From the NCBI GenBank assembly GCA_949825045.1, contig OX463809.1:1887501-1951500 (forward strand): a stretch of 64,000 nucleotides of DNA, written 5' to 3'. Position numbers and translations under genes: made by a program. Every line of letters begins with the position of its first letter. The stretch's first letter is position 1. The notes beneath the pieces are model-generated. The model was given only the letters and a program-made list of their open reading frames with translations, did no database searches and was not told the origin of the DNA. Of the stretch, positions 54,832 to 64,000 are shown piece after piece. Source of the stretch: Argyresthia goedartella. Lineage: Eukaryota > Arthropoda > Insecta > Lepidoptera > Argyresthiidae.

Positions 54832-55780
54832 TACACTTTGTAAGAACAGTAGGTATCTGTACTTGCGCGTGAACGGAGCCGCGTGGAAACACTTCATATA
54901 CACATAACAACTAAATACTAGTTAACTCAAACTTACACCATACCTACACGAACGAAACACCAGTTTAGCTATTTTACCTAGAATCAAATCACGGCGAAAC
55001 ATTTTCTTCGTTCCATCTTTGCACACTCTGTATAAACGCATATCGTACACCTGCCGTGACCTTGAGAAAGCCCAGAAACAACACACCGTGACACGAAATA
55101 ACATGCATGATTTTGAATTATTTTTGTATGAAAAGGTACATAGTACGATACACTGTTAGAAAGCCTAGTTTGTCTTCTACTTAGAACCACTAATTCTAGA
55201 ATAATAAGTATCACCTATTGCCTATAAATTCAATAATAGTACAAAGTGTTGATTTCTACCTATTTTATACTTTCCTTGCGAGATATGGCGTCCTCACACT
55301 TATCATTTATGATTTAGTGGCAAACACCACTTGTTTTCCTCTTATTGAATAAATTACCTATCCTAGGAACTAAGAAATATAACGCTAGGTAGTCTAGTCT
55401 CTTCACAAATAATTTCACAAGATTTGCATAATTCGCGCGATGCGTCAGTTTACTTTCCGTATTTTATGAAAATTTGAAACGCTGAAATATTCGAAAGTTT
55501 CTATAAGAACACCCTAATGTTTTTATTGTTTTGAAAAGGTTATTTTGTGTAGATTACGTAGGTATCAAACAACATGTACATGTTGTTGATAATTTTCTGA
55601 TGTCGGCTAGATTTGTGTCGAGAGGGAGCATTTTCATAGAAGTCTGTGTTTCTCATGCCAGTACAAAAATAAACTAAGGTCACAGTGACATTTTCTACAC
55701 ATTGTGTAAAAGAGGGTTTCATTAGCTACTCAGATATACAACTCCCATAATTCTAAGTGTTACCATTCCAACAGAATCAC
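54832..55780. other. Right interior of the piggyBac-type element
   Basis: No gene is recognised; short frames only, with no piggyBac-transposase motifs on either strand. Confidence 0.4.
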
Positions 55781-55878
55781 TTGATATATTAGTCAAGTGC
55801 CGCGCAGCCCGCACGCTCAAAAACACTCCGGTATTTGTCGTTTTTGACATCTCGAACTCCCGGGAAAGGAGAGGTTAA

Positions 55879-57609
55879 TAGCTCTCTTACTTTGTGTCCT
55901 GTGGTTTGTACCTCAGTTAACATCAGTTCAAGCTTGTTATGTACTTCTGACTTCGCTCTCAGAAAATAGACATAGCGGAATTTGCTAAAATCGTCCTTGA
56001 AGAGTACGAAATACTTGTTTTTGGATAAAGAGTTTATGAACGGCCAGCATACATCACCATGTATTAACTCTCCTGGTTCCTTAGCTCTTTCTCTCGATCC
56101 AAATTTCAACTTGTGTGCTTTCCCGTATATACAACCCTCACATATTTCTCTGTCTAGCTTTAACTTGATTCCAAGTTCTCTCTCCATTACCTTCTTCACA
56201 TGTGCTTTACTCTGATGAGCCAACCTCTCGTGATAAAGTTGCAGCTGGTCCTCTTGTGAAATGTAGTTTATCTCTATTGGTGACTTAGGTCTGATGCTTT
56301 TTACATTCAGTTTGAAAAGACCTCCCTCTTTTTGTCTTTCGCCAATGATTAACACTTTCCCATGTTGCCACAGCTTACACTCTGTAGTGGTTGACATGAA
56401 AAGGCTGTTGTCTATCTTGTCTTGCGCTGACAGTACTGAAAATAGGTTCTTCTGTATCGAAGGCACGTACCATACATCGTACAATGAGTTCTTTACCTTC
56501 CGTCCCTTTACATCAGCCTCTACGATTACAGTTCCTTTCCCAACTGCATTGATCGTATCTCCATTTGCTGTTGGTACTGTGTGTGAAGTGTTGAATTCCT
56601 CAAACGTCTGGTATAGATCCTTTCTGTTTGTGACGTGACTTGTAGCCCCATTATCAACAAACCAATGGTCTCTATCTGCAGTAGCATTTGGATTCACTAT
56701 CATCAGTTCACCGTTATTCACACTTGTACTAGGGTCTTCTCTTGACTTCGATGTAGGCTTTGATTTTGGTGGTCGTCCGTCGGTTATCCATTTAGAGCAA
56801 CCTTTTACTCTGTGTCCGATTACGCCACAATAATGACATTTGTCCGTGCTCGCAATCACCTTTGCTTTGCTCTTTTGATTTGTCTTTGTTACTCTATTGC
56901 CTCTCATGACTAGGGCTTCTATCTTCTCTTCATTCTTGCATGATAGTGATAAAGCTCGTTCATGATTACACAGTTGAGTTGTTAGATTCTCTACAGTTCT
57001 GTCTTCCTTTGACATCATCATCCAGCTCGATTTGAAAGAAAAATATTCTTCCGGTAAAATATCAAGGATCTTGCAAATTAGGAACAGGTCTGGCAAATTT
57101 TCCTTCAGGTGTTCTTTCTTAAGCTCCCTGGTAAGTTCTGTCCAGATGTTTTTCAATTTGGAGACGTGAGTTGACACTTCACCTCCGGATTGCATGCTGT
57201 AGCTGAAGAACTTCATACATAGGTCGTAGGTTTTACTTTCGGATGTACCATCGTACAGGCGGTGTAACTCTTGCCATACTTCCCTAGCTGTAGTATATCT
57301 TAGAACTTTCTCGCAGTTCTCTTGTGACAAATTCGTAGTAATAAGCAATAAGGCTGCGCTTTCTGCTGACAAATATTTTTGAAGATCTTCTTCATACTTT
57401 CTCTGTTGCACAGGATCTAATTTTTCTACTAATTCTGTAGGTTTCTCGGGGGACATCAGCTTACCCTCAACCACATCTAGAAGTCTTAATCCTCGCAGTG
57501 CGATTAGTACTTTAAATTTCCACGTAGCCCAGTTCGTTGTATGAAGCTCTCCAACCTGAATCTTGGCTGCATCCAGCATGGCCTTCTCCATTTTGAACTT
57601 TCGGTCCAA
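55879..57609 (-). CDS. Copia gag, protease and start of integrase
   Basis: From ATG at 57609. Residues 1-220 are UBN2-type gag (TNWATWKFKVLIALRGLRLL, LHRLYDGTSES). A zinc knuckle CHYCGVIGHRVKGC lies near 270, the aspartic protease motif WFVDNGATSHV near 325, and the GAG-pre-integrase and HHCC zinc region (YHERLAHQSKAHVKKVM, CEGCIYGKAHKLKF) near 460-520. The integrase core start follows (LIHGDVCWPF, FVLFKDDFSKFRYVYF). The frame runs 31 codons into the inserted piggyBac-type element before a stop at 55789. The remainder of pol is at 46553-44085. Expression from the intact LTR is possible, but the product would be truncated. Confidence 0.9.
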
Positions 57610-57653
57610 AATTCTTTCTGATTATTCCTTGGATACCACACGCTCTGCTACCA

Positions 57654-57884
57654 TGTTAATAGATGATGTTCAGAGGTCTGCGTGAGGATCTTGGATCCGA
57701 AGGAGTAAAATAAAGAGTTTTGTTGGAAATATGCTGTTTACTTTTTCGCTAAAATATTGTGAAGTTCCTATTGACAATTACAAGTCACTTAGAACTCAAA
57801 ACGACAGCTGACACTAGCTTGACGTAAAGCCTAACCAAAGAGCTTCTATTCAAAACTGGACAAAGCAGGTCACCTATCTTAACA
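57654..57884 (-). repeat. Copia 5' LTR
   Basis: 231 bp, identical to 43835-44065. Followed outward by the TTTTC duplication (57885-57889) and then the interrupted gag of the outer element. Confidence 0.93.
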
Positions 57885-58387
57885 TTTTCAGCTTCTAGAC
57901 TCGAAACCAGTACGTCGTATTCTTGCGGAAGTCCAGACAGAAGTAGCTCTGCGACTTCCTCGTCTGCAATCTTGCGGCCGAAGTCATCTAGTTTCTGTGC
58001 CAGCGTTGTGACACCCTCGATGTATTGCTGCATCGAACCGTAATCCGCGTAGCTTGCACGATGTAACTGTCTTGGAAGAACCACTCTCCGGAAGAGACCT
58101 TTGTCTTCAAATATTTGTTGAAAGTTGATCCATGCTGCTTTCGCAGTGTCTGCTGTTCGTATATGTTGAATGCAATGCGGTTTTACCGAAAGGCATATTC
58201 TAGCTAGGGCACGTTGACATTTGGTCACGTCTGCCTCGGTGCCTTCAACCGCAGCCCACAAACCTTCCATAATAAGTGCATGTCGCATGCAGAATTTCCA
58301 ATTTAAGTAATTGTCCACTCCGTCTAATTTCTCAAACGAGAATGTTGCGTGAGGCACTCGCTCACTCTCGTTGGTCGCCGCCGTCAT
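57885..58387 (-). CDS. Gag N-terminal part of the gag-only element
   Basis: From ATG at 58387: FSFEKLDGVDNYLNWKFCMR and a helical UBN2-type Copia gag core (QQYIEGVTTLAQKLDDF, LLSGLPQEYDVLVSSLEAE). The apparent open frame runs on into the Copia LTR to 57785, but the true continuation is at 43834-43646. It differs from the gag of the inner Copia, so two Copia families are present. Confidence 0.85.
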
Positions 58388-58482
58388 GGCTTGGTTAGAT
58401 AAAGTGAGGTTATGTTACCTTGAGATAAACCGCGACCGATCTGTGTCTTCCACTTTGTTGAAGCTTGCGCTGGGGCCGGAAC

Positions 58483-58743
58483 CTGTGAGACCTGCAGCAG
58501 AGGCAGGTCGCTCGTAACTTGGTTGGCTTTGCAGGATAAGTTACTCAGGGCACGTGGGTCGACACCAGAATGAAGATACGGAGTTCCCAGTAATCTTTTA
58601 TTCATAAAAGACACCAAGAAAATAATTACAGTATTAGTAAGTGTAATTAACGGACTAGTCTTATGTGGGTTGGATCAATGTGTGTAAAAGGTGTCCAAGG
58701 TATTATTATTATTATGTACAATTACTGCTAATTAAATATTAAA
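58483..58743 (-). repeat. 5' LTR of the gag-only element, with a 51-bp insertion
   Basis: Matches 43449-43657 with two substitutions; the segment 58666-58716 is extra. It is followed inward (58482 downward) by GGTTCCGGCCCCAGCGC, the position of a primer-binding site. Confidence 0.8.
58666..58711 (+). mobile_element. 46-bp LINE 3' end micro-insertion
   Basis: GGATCAATGTGTGTAAAAGG, then GTGTCCAAGGTATTATTATT, flanked by TTATG at 58661-58665 and 58712-58716. It equals the last bases of the LINE family at 34224 and 38400. It is absent from the other LTR at 43630, which provides the empty site. Confidence 0.88.
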
Positions 58744-58871
58744 GTTATCACAGAGCAAGGAATACATGACAGGCCATTGAGAGAGGTTAAGCCGAAGAAA
58801 AAAAAAGGGAAAACGGAACTGTCAAAAATGTCATAGACATATGTAGACGGGTTACCATAGACTATAGAAGG

Positions 58872-59427
58872 ATGGTTAGAGGAGATTATATTTCTAACAG
58901 CGATACGGTCAAACTGTCATCCATCATGGCGAAATTGGTGTCTATTGAATCTCAACTCAAGGATATAGCTGAGATAAAACACGACATGAAGGAGGTAAAA
59001 ACTCAGGTCGAAGATCTGAAGACATCCTGTCAGTTCAACGGCGATGAAATTATCAGTTTGAAAGCTGAACTCAGTGGCGTGGAGAGCCGCCTTGTTGCTC
59101 TTGAGCAGCTTTCCAAGGAGGAGATTACCAGCAGCGACGATTGGACACGCATGAACAACGCAGAAACAAAGGGCGTCATTGTGAACAACAAAGAAAACCT
59201 ATTCGATCTACTTGAAAAGATCAACAACAACTGCTATTGGCTACACAGTGCCTAAATGCCAGATAAACTACATATCCCGCGTACCTACATTCGGTTCTAA
59301 AGATAAGCACATTATAGTCTCTTTCGTGAATCGATATATCAAGAAGGAGTTCGTCGCGCACGCTCGCGCCAAGACAAACCTTACGACCGCCCACATTGGC
59401 TTCGCGGACGAACCCAGGCGCATATAA
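58872..59427 (+). pseudogene. LINE B ORF1 coiled-coil and C-terminal domain
   Basis: 58872-59255 encodes a coiled coil (KLSSIMAKLVSIESQLKDI, SLKAELSGVESRLVALEQL). After a shift near 59240, 59250-59427 gives VPKCQINYISRVPTF and HIIVSFVNRYIKKEFVAHAR, the C-terminal nucleic-acid-binding domain of CR1-type ORF1. Further ORF1 tail (KKLLTQTKNAAKTKGFQNVW) follows in the next codons after a stop. It continues the PHD-finger half at 43204-43448 across the nested insertions. Confidence 0.8.
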
Positions 59428-59969
59428 GTGAACAACCATCTCTCGCCCATCAAAAAGAAGCTACTTACTCAAACCAAGAACGCAGCGAAGACTAAGGGAT
59501 TTCAGAATGTGTGGGGGTCAAGTTCTCGAAAATCCACGTACGCAGGAATGACACCAGCCCCCCCATGATCATCCAGAAAGTGCAAGATTTAAACTTATTA
59601 GTGTAATCCGTAGTCCACGTCTTATTGATATCGGTTTTTTGCTATTTCGTTGCTAATTATTAAAATGTTGCTCACTGCTACTAGCTGCAAAAGGTTTAGA
59701 ACCCCAGCATGCGCTCGACGCCTTATCATTTATTTTGTTCGCATGCCACTAGGCTATCGCTTTATTGTCCGTCCACTGTTCATGCCATTTTTTGTATTCT
59801 TCAATATTGATGATTCTTGCTGCCTGCGTATTAGAAGTTATCTTTCTTTAAAACATTACCTGCCTAACAAATCAACCCTCTATTGGTTCATGGTTGCACC
59901 TACCAACAAATAACATTCACTACATTATTTTATGCTTATTTTCTCGCTGTAGACTAAAATACCCAGTAT
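59428..59969 (+). other. LINE B ORF1 tail and ORF1-ORF2 spacer
   Basis: The first 150 bp encode ORF1 tail remnants; the rest has no conserved frame and lies between the two LINE ORFs. Confidence 0.5.
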
Positions 59970-62520
59970 TTGTCTCTGATTATTGTCGCAATGGCTAACA
60001 AAACGGGATTAACGGTATACTATCAAAACGTACGTGGCCTAAGGAGCAAATTGAATACTTTAAGACGTAACTTAGCATTATTTGATTATGATATCATAGC
60101 AATTACAGAATCGTGGCTCGTCGATAGTATTTACGATGCCGAGTTATTCGACGATAGGGATTCTGTGTTTCGGCGCGATAGATGTTGCGAGTTGACAAAT
60201 CAATCACGGGGCGGTGGCGTGCTAATAGCCACCCACAAACGCCTTACAGTAAATGCCGAGTGGAACTCATCTGCCGAAGATACTTGGATATCCATAAAGC
60301 TCCGAAACTGTGTCCTACATGTCTGTACTGTCTACTTATGTAAACAACAGTGTGGTTTTTCGTTTTCTGAGCAGTTACGTAACTTCTGGGACGAAACCAG
60401 TGATCTAATTTTACAATACCCGACTGATAAATTTCTAAATGGGGGTCTTACGCCCAAGATAATGTCTCCTATTATTATTCGGGTGTAGCTAACACTTCGA
60501 AATGTGATTGACCACTAGTCCCTCTAGATCCCTACCACATGGCTCTCGAAGCAAGCCTATATGTTACAGAAATTGAGTCTCTTAACGCTGCGCCGCGCAC
60601 TAAATATTTATTTAACAAGGCAAACTACGTTGAAATTAATAAATGTTTGTCGTCGACTAATTAGGACTGCCTCAACATGTCTCAGGACGTGGATGACTGG
60701 GTAGAAGAGTTCTATAACGTACTTGTTAGTATTCGGGATAAACATGTGCCAACGACTGTTCGATTAAACAAATTTCCCTGTTGGTACTCCCCATCCCTAA
60801 AAAAAGTCCTCAAAGAAAAGTATAAGTTCTATAAAAAGTATAAAAACTACAAAATGACGGCTGACTTGCAGACTCTAAACTTACTTTCCAAACGAGCTAA
60901 CCTACTTGAGCATGAGTGTCACATAAAGTACATATCTAATGTCGAAAATTGCATTGAAACAAATCCAATCCAAATCTGGTCGCACTTAAAAAATATTTCA
61001 AAATCTAATGGCATTCCAAGCACCAGCCTTAACGGCCACTTCAGGTGACCACGTTTGCGACCTTATCTCGGAATGCTTTCATTCTATGTTTTTAACTCCT
61101 AACATGGCCAATAATAATGTCGGAGTTACCCCTGTCATCCAAATTGCTGAGCCGAGACCCACCGGTATCTGTGATCTCTCTTGTATAGAAATAGAGGCCC
61201 TGGTTAGGAAAGAGCTACTCAAACTCGACATAACTAAATCCGCTGGACCTGACGACATTCCCGCCGTTTTTATCCGGCACTGTGCCGACTACTTGACGGA
61301 ACCCATATGTATTATCTTTAAATTATCACTTAAACAAAATAAGATGCCAAGTAAATGGAAACGCGCGTTTATCACACCGGTTCTGAAAAAATCTCCGACC
61401 AACCAAGTGACCAATTACAGACCAATATCTAAACTATGCATCGTCTCAAAGGTATTTGAGTGAATTATTTATGACCAAGTGTATTCTGCGTTGCGACACT
61501 CATTTAGCCCGGTCCAGCACGGATTCCTTAAAGGCCGGTCGACTGTAACTAATCTTGTTTGTTCAACGAAAGCATCACGTATAACATGGAAAGAAGTCTA
61601 CAGACCGATGCTATTTACACAGATTATAGTAAAGCTTTTGACAGGATAGATCACTCGCTGCTTCTACAAAAGTTATGTGCCATTGGTTTAAGGGGAGACC
61701 TTTTGAGGTGGTTCTCTTCTTATATTGATAACCGGAGCCAAGCCGTTGTTATCAGTAACTATACTTCGGGCTGGGTGAGAGTTCCAAGCGGTGTGCCACA
61801 AGGTTCTCTGCTTGGACCGCTTCTCTTCACTATATTCATAAATGATATCGATTATTGTTTTCTTAATTCAAGTGTTCTTGTTTTCGCGGATGATATGAAA
61901 ATCTTTAAGCCCATTGCTGATACCTCTGATGCTGTCTCACTTCAAGATGATCTAAATAAACTCGATGTTTTCTGCGAACACAATAATCTAGACCTTAATC
62001 CAACAAAATGTCTCGCTTTATTGTTTACAAGGAAGAAATCGCCTAACAAAAGGGGCATATTCTTAACCGTGCTTACAGCACCCGTGATTTAGGAGTCATA
62101 CATGACTCGAAACTTCTATTTGACGCTTACAAAATATGTAAAAAAGCTTTCAAGGTCCTCGGATTTGTGATGTGACGTGACTTCAAAAAATTAAGACAAT
62201 AAAACTACTGTATTGTACCTATGTTAGAAGCATACTTGAGTACGCATCCCAAATCTGGAACCCCCAGTACGACATATATGTTAACCGAATTGAAAGGATC
62301 CAAAAGAAATTTGTTAAATTTTTAAATCGACACATTGGGTCTACTAAAGATTATTTACCCTCTTGTCGATTATTGATTGCCCGGATTTGCTATCTTGAAT
62401 CAATTCCACGTACCTTATAGAACCCTCAGGCCTAAGTACACATTCCTCGTACCGCAGGCAGCAAGGAACTACAGAATTAATTCGTACCTGTTACGAACCT
62501 GTTCCGCTGTCAATAACCTA
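59970..62520 (+). pseudogene. LINE B ORF2: endonuclease and reverse transcriptase, broken
   Basis: Start at about 59991 (MANKTGLTVYYQNVRGLRSK). Endonuclease is at 59991-60470 (ITESWLVDS, GGGVLIATHKRL). The linker is at 60677-61048 (PCWYSPSLKKVLKEKYKFYK). RT blocks are SAGPDDIPAVFIRHC (61233), YRPISKLCIVSKVFE then a stop (61463), HGFLKGRSTVTNLV, AIYTDYSKAFDRIDH (61605), SGVPQGSLLGPLLF (61788) and VLVFADDMKIF (61876). The C-terminal part 62095-62500 is broken. At least five frameshifts or stops. It is the relative and older counterpart of LINE C. Confidence 0.85.
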
Positions 62521-62525
62521 ACCTA

Positions 62526-62935
62526 ATCCGTATCTTGCGCATGGGCCGCTTCCCAACCCAGTGGAAGGAGGGCTTGGTCATCATGTTGCTCAAGCCGGGC
62601 AAGGACTCCAAGCCGCATGAGATCTATCGGCCGATAACTCTACTGAGTACCATCTCAAAGGTGTTTGAGAAACTCCTGCTGGCGAAGCTACTGCCCCACA
62701 TCCAGCCGCGCCCGGAACAGTTCGGCTTCAGGCCCGAGCATTCTACGACGCTTCAGCTCACCAGAGTACTGAATGACATGACGGTTTGTTTAAACAAGGA
62801 GGAATACACTGTCGCAGTACTCCTGGACATAGAGAAGGCGTTCGACAGAGTATGGCAAGAGGGGTTGCTGTAAAATTGTCGACGTCTCCAGCCCCAAGAA
62901 GATTGGTCCATATCATCGCCTCCTTCAACATCTCG
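62526..62935 (+). pseudogene. Jockey-type reverse transcriptase fragment
   Basis: The frame 62535-62873 reads RMGRFPTQWKEGLVIMLLKP, YRPITLLSTISKVFEKLL, FGFRPEHSTTLQLTRVLND and LLDIEKAFDRVWQEGLL, then after a shift KLSTSPAPRRLVHIIASF. Typical jockey RT, ending before the YADD motif. It probably continues the jockey remnant at 41801-43190, separated from it by LINE B and its insertions (inference). Confidence 0.75.
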
Positions 62936-63357
62936 CCATTATTGTTTTCGCACTGTCCGATATCTTTATTCGTTTTGAGAATTGTTAATAGAGTCCATAT
63001 CTGTTCAAATTATACTCGTCCAAGTACAGTCGTGTTTCTTTTTGAAAAATCATCTCTTCCTCGGTTCCTAACAATATAATATAATATATATGTTAAATAA
63101 ACATAAATACCAGGTATAAAAATACATGGTATATATGAGTAAATATAAAATATCATACATATAAATAAATAAATGTGAGTAAATTAATATCATATCTAGT
63201 GTAGTGCTGTGCAAATCAGTATTTTTATGTGCAGTTTAATATTTTCCATAATGTATTTGGTAATAGCAATTATAAAGTTTAAATTTAGTAATATTAAATT
63301 TTTGGTGATGCAAAAAAAGGTTTATGTCGTCAACCGTACATTTAATTGTTATTGTAG
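62936..63357. other. AT-rich non-coding stretch
   Basis: AT-rich with short ATAAATAAATA-like runs. No gene seen. Confidence 0.4.
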
Positions 63358-64000
63358 TTGAGCGACACTAGAAGAACACCAGGAGCGATTCAAGAGTGAA
63401 ACTAGGATTGACAGTAGGAGCAACACTAGGAGCGGTACTAGGAGCGACTCTAGGAGCGACACTAGAAGTGACACTAGGAACAACACTAGGAGCTATACTA
63501 GAAAGACACCAGGAAAAATACTAGGAGCAATACTAGGTGCAACACTAGGAGTGGCATTACGAGCCGCACTAAGTGTTAAACTAGGAACGACACTATAAGA
63601 AAATCTAGGAGCGACACTACGAGAGACACCAGGAGCGACACTACAAGTCACACAACGAGTAACACTAAGAGCGACACTACGAGTGACACAAGGAGCGATA
63701 CTACAAGTGACACTAAAATTGACACCAGGAGCAACACTACGAGTGACACAACGAGCAACACTAGGAGCGAGAGCCTGAGTGACACTATGGGGAAAACTAA
63801 GAGCGACACTTTGAGCGAAACTAGGGATGACACCTAGAGCAACACTACGAACAAAACCAGAAGCGACACTTCGAATGACACTACTAGCGATACTAGGAGT
63901 GATACCAAGAGCGACACTACGAGCAACATCAGAAACGACACTGCGAGTGACACTAAGAGCGACACCACGAGCGACATTAGTACCAACACTAGGAGTGACA
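63358..64000. repeat. 12-bp minisatellite, consensus AGGAGCGACACT, running off the window
   Basis: About 53 imperfect units of 12 bp fill the last 640 bp; occasional 11-bp units shift the register. Because the unit is a multiple of three, open stretches appear (Arg-Ser-Asp-Thr, Gly-Ala-Thr-Leu, or Val/Leu/Ser-rich on the minus strand), so ORFs here are repeat artefacts. The array continues beyond 64000. Confidence 0.92.

Larger units (their letters stand above)
46558..55874. mobile_element. Non-autonomous piggyBac-type element inserted at TTAA in Copia
   Basis: TTAA at 46554-46557 and 55875-55878, immediately followed inward by the 14-bp terminal repeat CCTCTCCTTTCCCG and its complement. Collapsing the insertion to one TTAA closes the Copia integrase frame exactly. 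A 22-bp direct subterminal repeat (GTCAGCATAAGCAGCG) occurs at about 46574 and 46616. Total 9317 bp, of which 5.0 kb is LINE C. No piggyBac transposase is visible inside, so mobilisation in trans is inferred. It contains two tandem repeats, a long-range inverted repeat and a possible two-exon gene. Confidence 0.88.
43835..57884 (-). mobile_element. Copia LTR retrotransposon with identical LTRs, interrupted by a piggyBac-type element
   Basis: LTRs of 231 bp at 43835-44065 and 57654-57884 are identical, with TGTTAA...TTAACA ends and the 5-bp duplication TTTTC at 43830-43834 and 57885-57889. Gag, protease and integrase start lie at 57609-55879; integrase end, RT and RNase H at 46553-44085. The 46558-55874 interval is a later insertion. 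Without it the element is about 4.7 kb, a normal Copia length. Confidence 0.93.
43449..58750 (-). mobile_element. Gag-only LTR element (Copia-type), split by a full Copia
   Basis: Direct repeats of about 208 bp at 43449-43657 and 58483-58743 (two mismatches, plus one 51-bp insertion in the right copy) bracket a gag gene only. No protease, integrase or RT belongs to it. Repeat ends TGTGAGA on the left; on the right the boundary is near 58743-58750. No target duplication was found. The gag stop lies within the start of the 3' repeat, suggesting that a deletion removed pol and the first bases of that LTR. It is inserted in LINE B ORF1. Confidence 0.75.

Noticed and set aside
63648..63833. 61-residue Val/Leu/Ser-rich minus frame resembling a membrane protein
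   Set aside because: It is produced by the 12-bp minisatellite and has no non-repetitive part.

Overview
This window looks like nuclear DNA from an insect, most likely a moth or butterfly (Lepidoptera). The inference rests on AT-rich non-coding DNA, spliced genes, two ZAD C2H2 zinc-finger genes, and dense jockey/CR1-like and RTE LINEs, Copia, hAT, piggyBac, Tc1/mariner-like and small inverted-repeat elements whose 3' tails and ends resemble common lepidopteran repeats. No bacterial operons, rRNA genes, CRISPR arrays or free-standing tRNA genes were seen.

Layout. 1-5 kb: a broken transposase-like gene (minus strand) with a 14-bp motif iterated on both sides. 5-11 kb: a small DDE-element remnant, LINE debris, a decayed tyrosine-recombinase (Crypton-like) gene and a long-TIR TA-flanked element. 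11.7-13.6 kb: intact ZAD zinc-finger gene 1. 14 kb: a THAP-like fragment. 16-28.9 kb: LINE remnants carrying a solo LTR (ACGT duplication), a small inverted-repeat element, and a 4.2-kb hAT element that itself holds a LINE fragment. 29.4-33.5 kb: an eight-exon piggyBac-derived gene on the minus strand. All seven exon junctions have GT/AG borders and keep one frame, predicting about 820 residues with the three catalytic aspartates. 34-38 kb: LINE and RTE remnants. 38.5-40.2 kb: ZAD zinc-finger gene 2, a paralogue of gene 1 that lost its first fingers. 40-41 kb: a hAT MITE and a second copy of the 22.3-kb element.

43.2-62.5 kb is a five-level nest. A CR1-like LINE (B) is split by a gag-only LTR element, which is split by a Copia element with identical 231-bp LTRs and a TTTTC duplication. 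The Copia is split at a TTAA by a 9.3-kb piggyBac-type element, and that is split by a near full-length CR1-like LINE (C) with both ORFs open. The reading frame of the host element closes exactly across the TTAA insertion and across the Copia insertion. LINE B may itself sit inside a jockey element (41.8-43.2 and 62.5-62.9 kb). The window ends in a 12-bp minisatellite (63.36 kb to the end).

The probable host genes are the two ZAD zinc-finger genes and the multi-exon piggyBac-derived gene. Nearly everything else is mobile DNA in various states of decay. No database search was possible, so family names rest on motif recognition.
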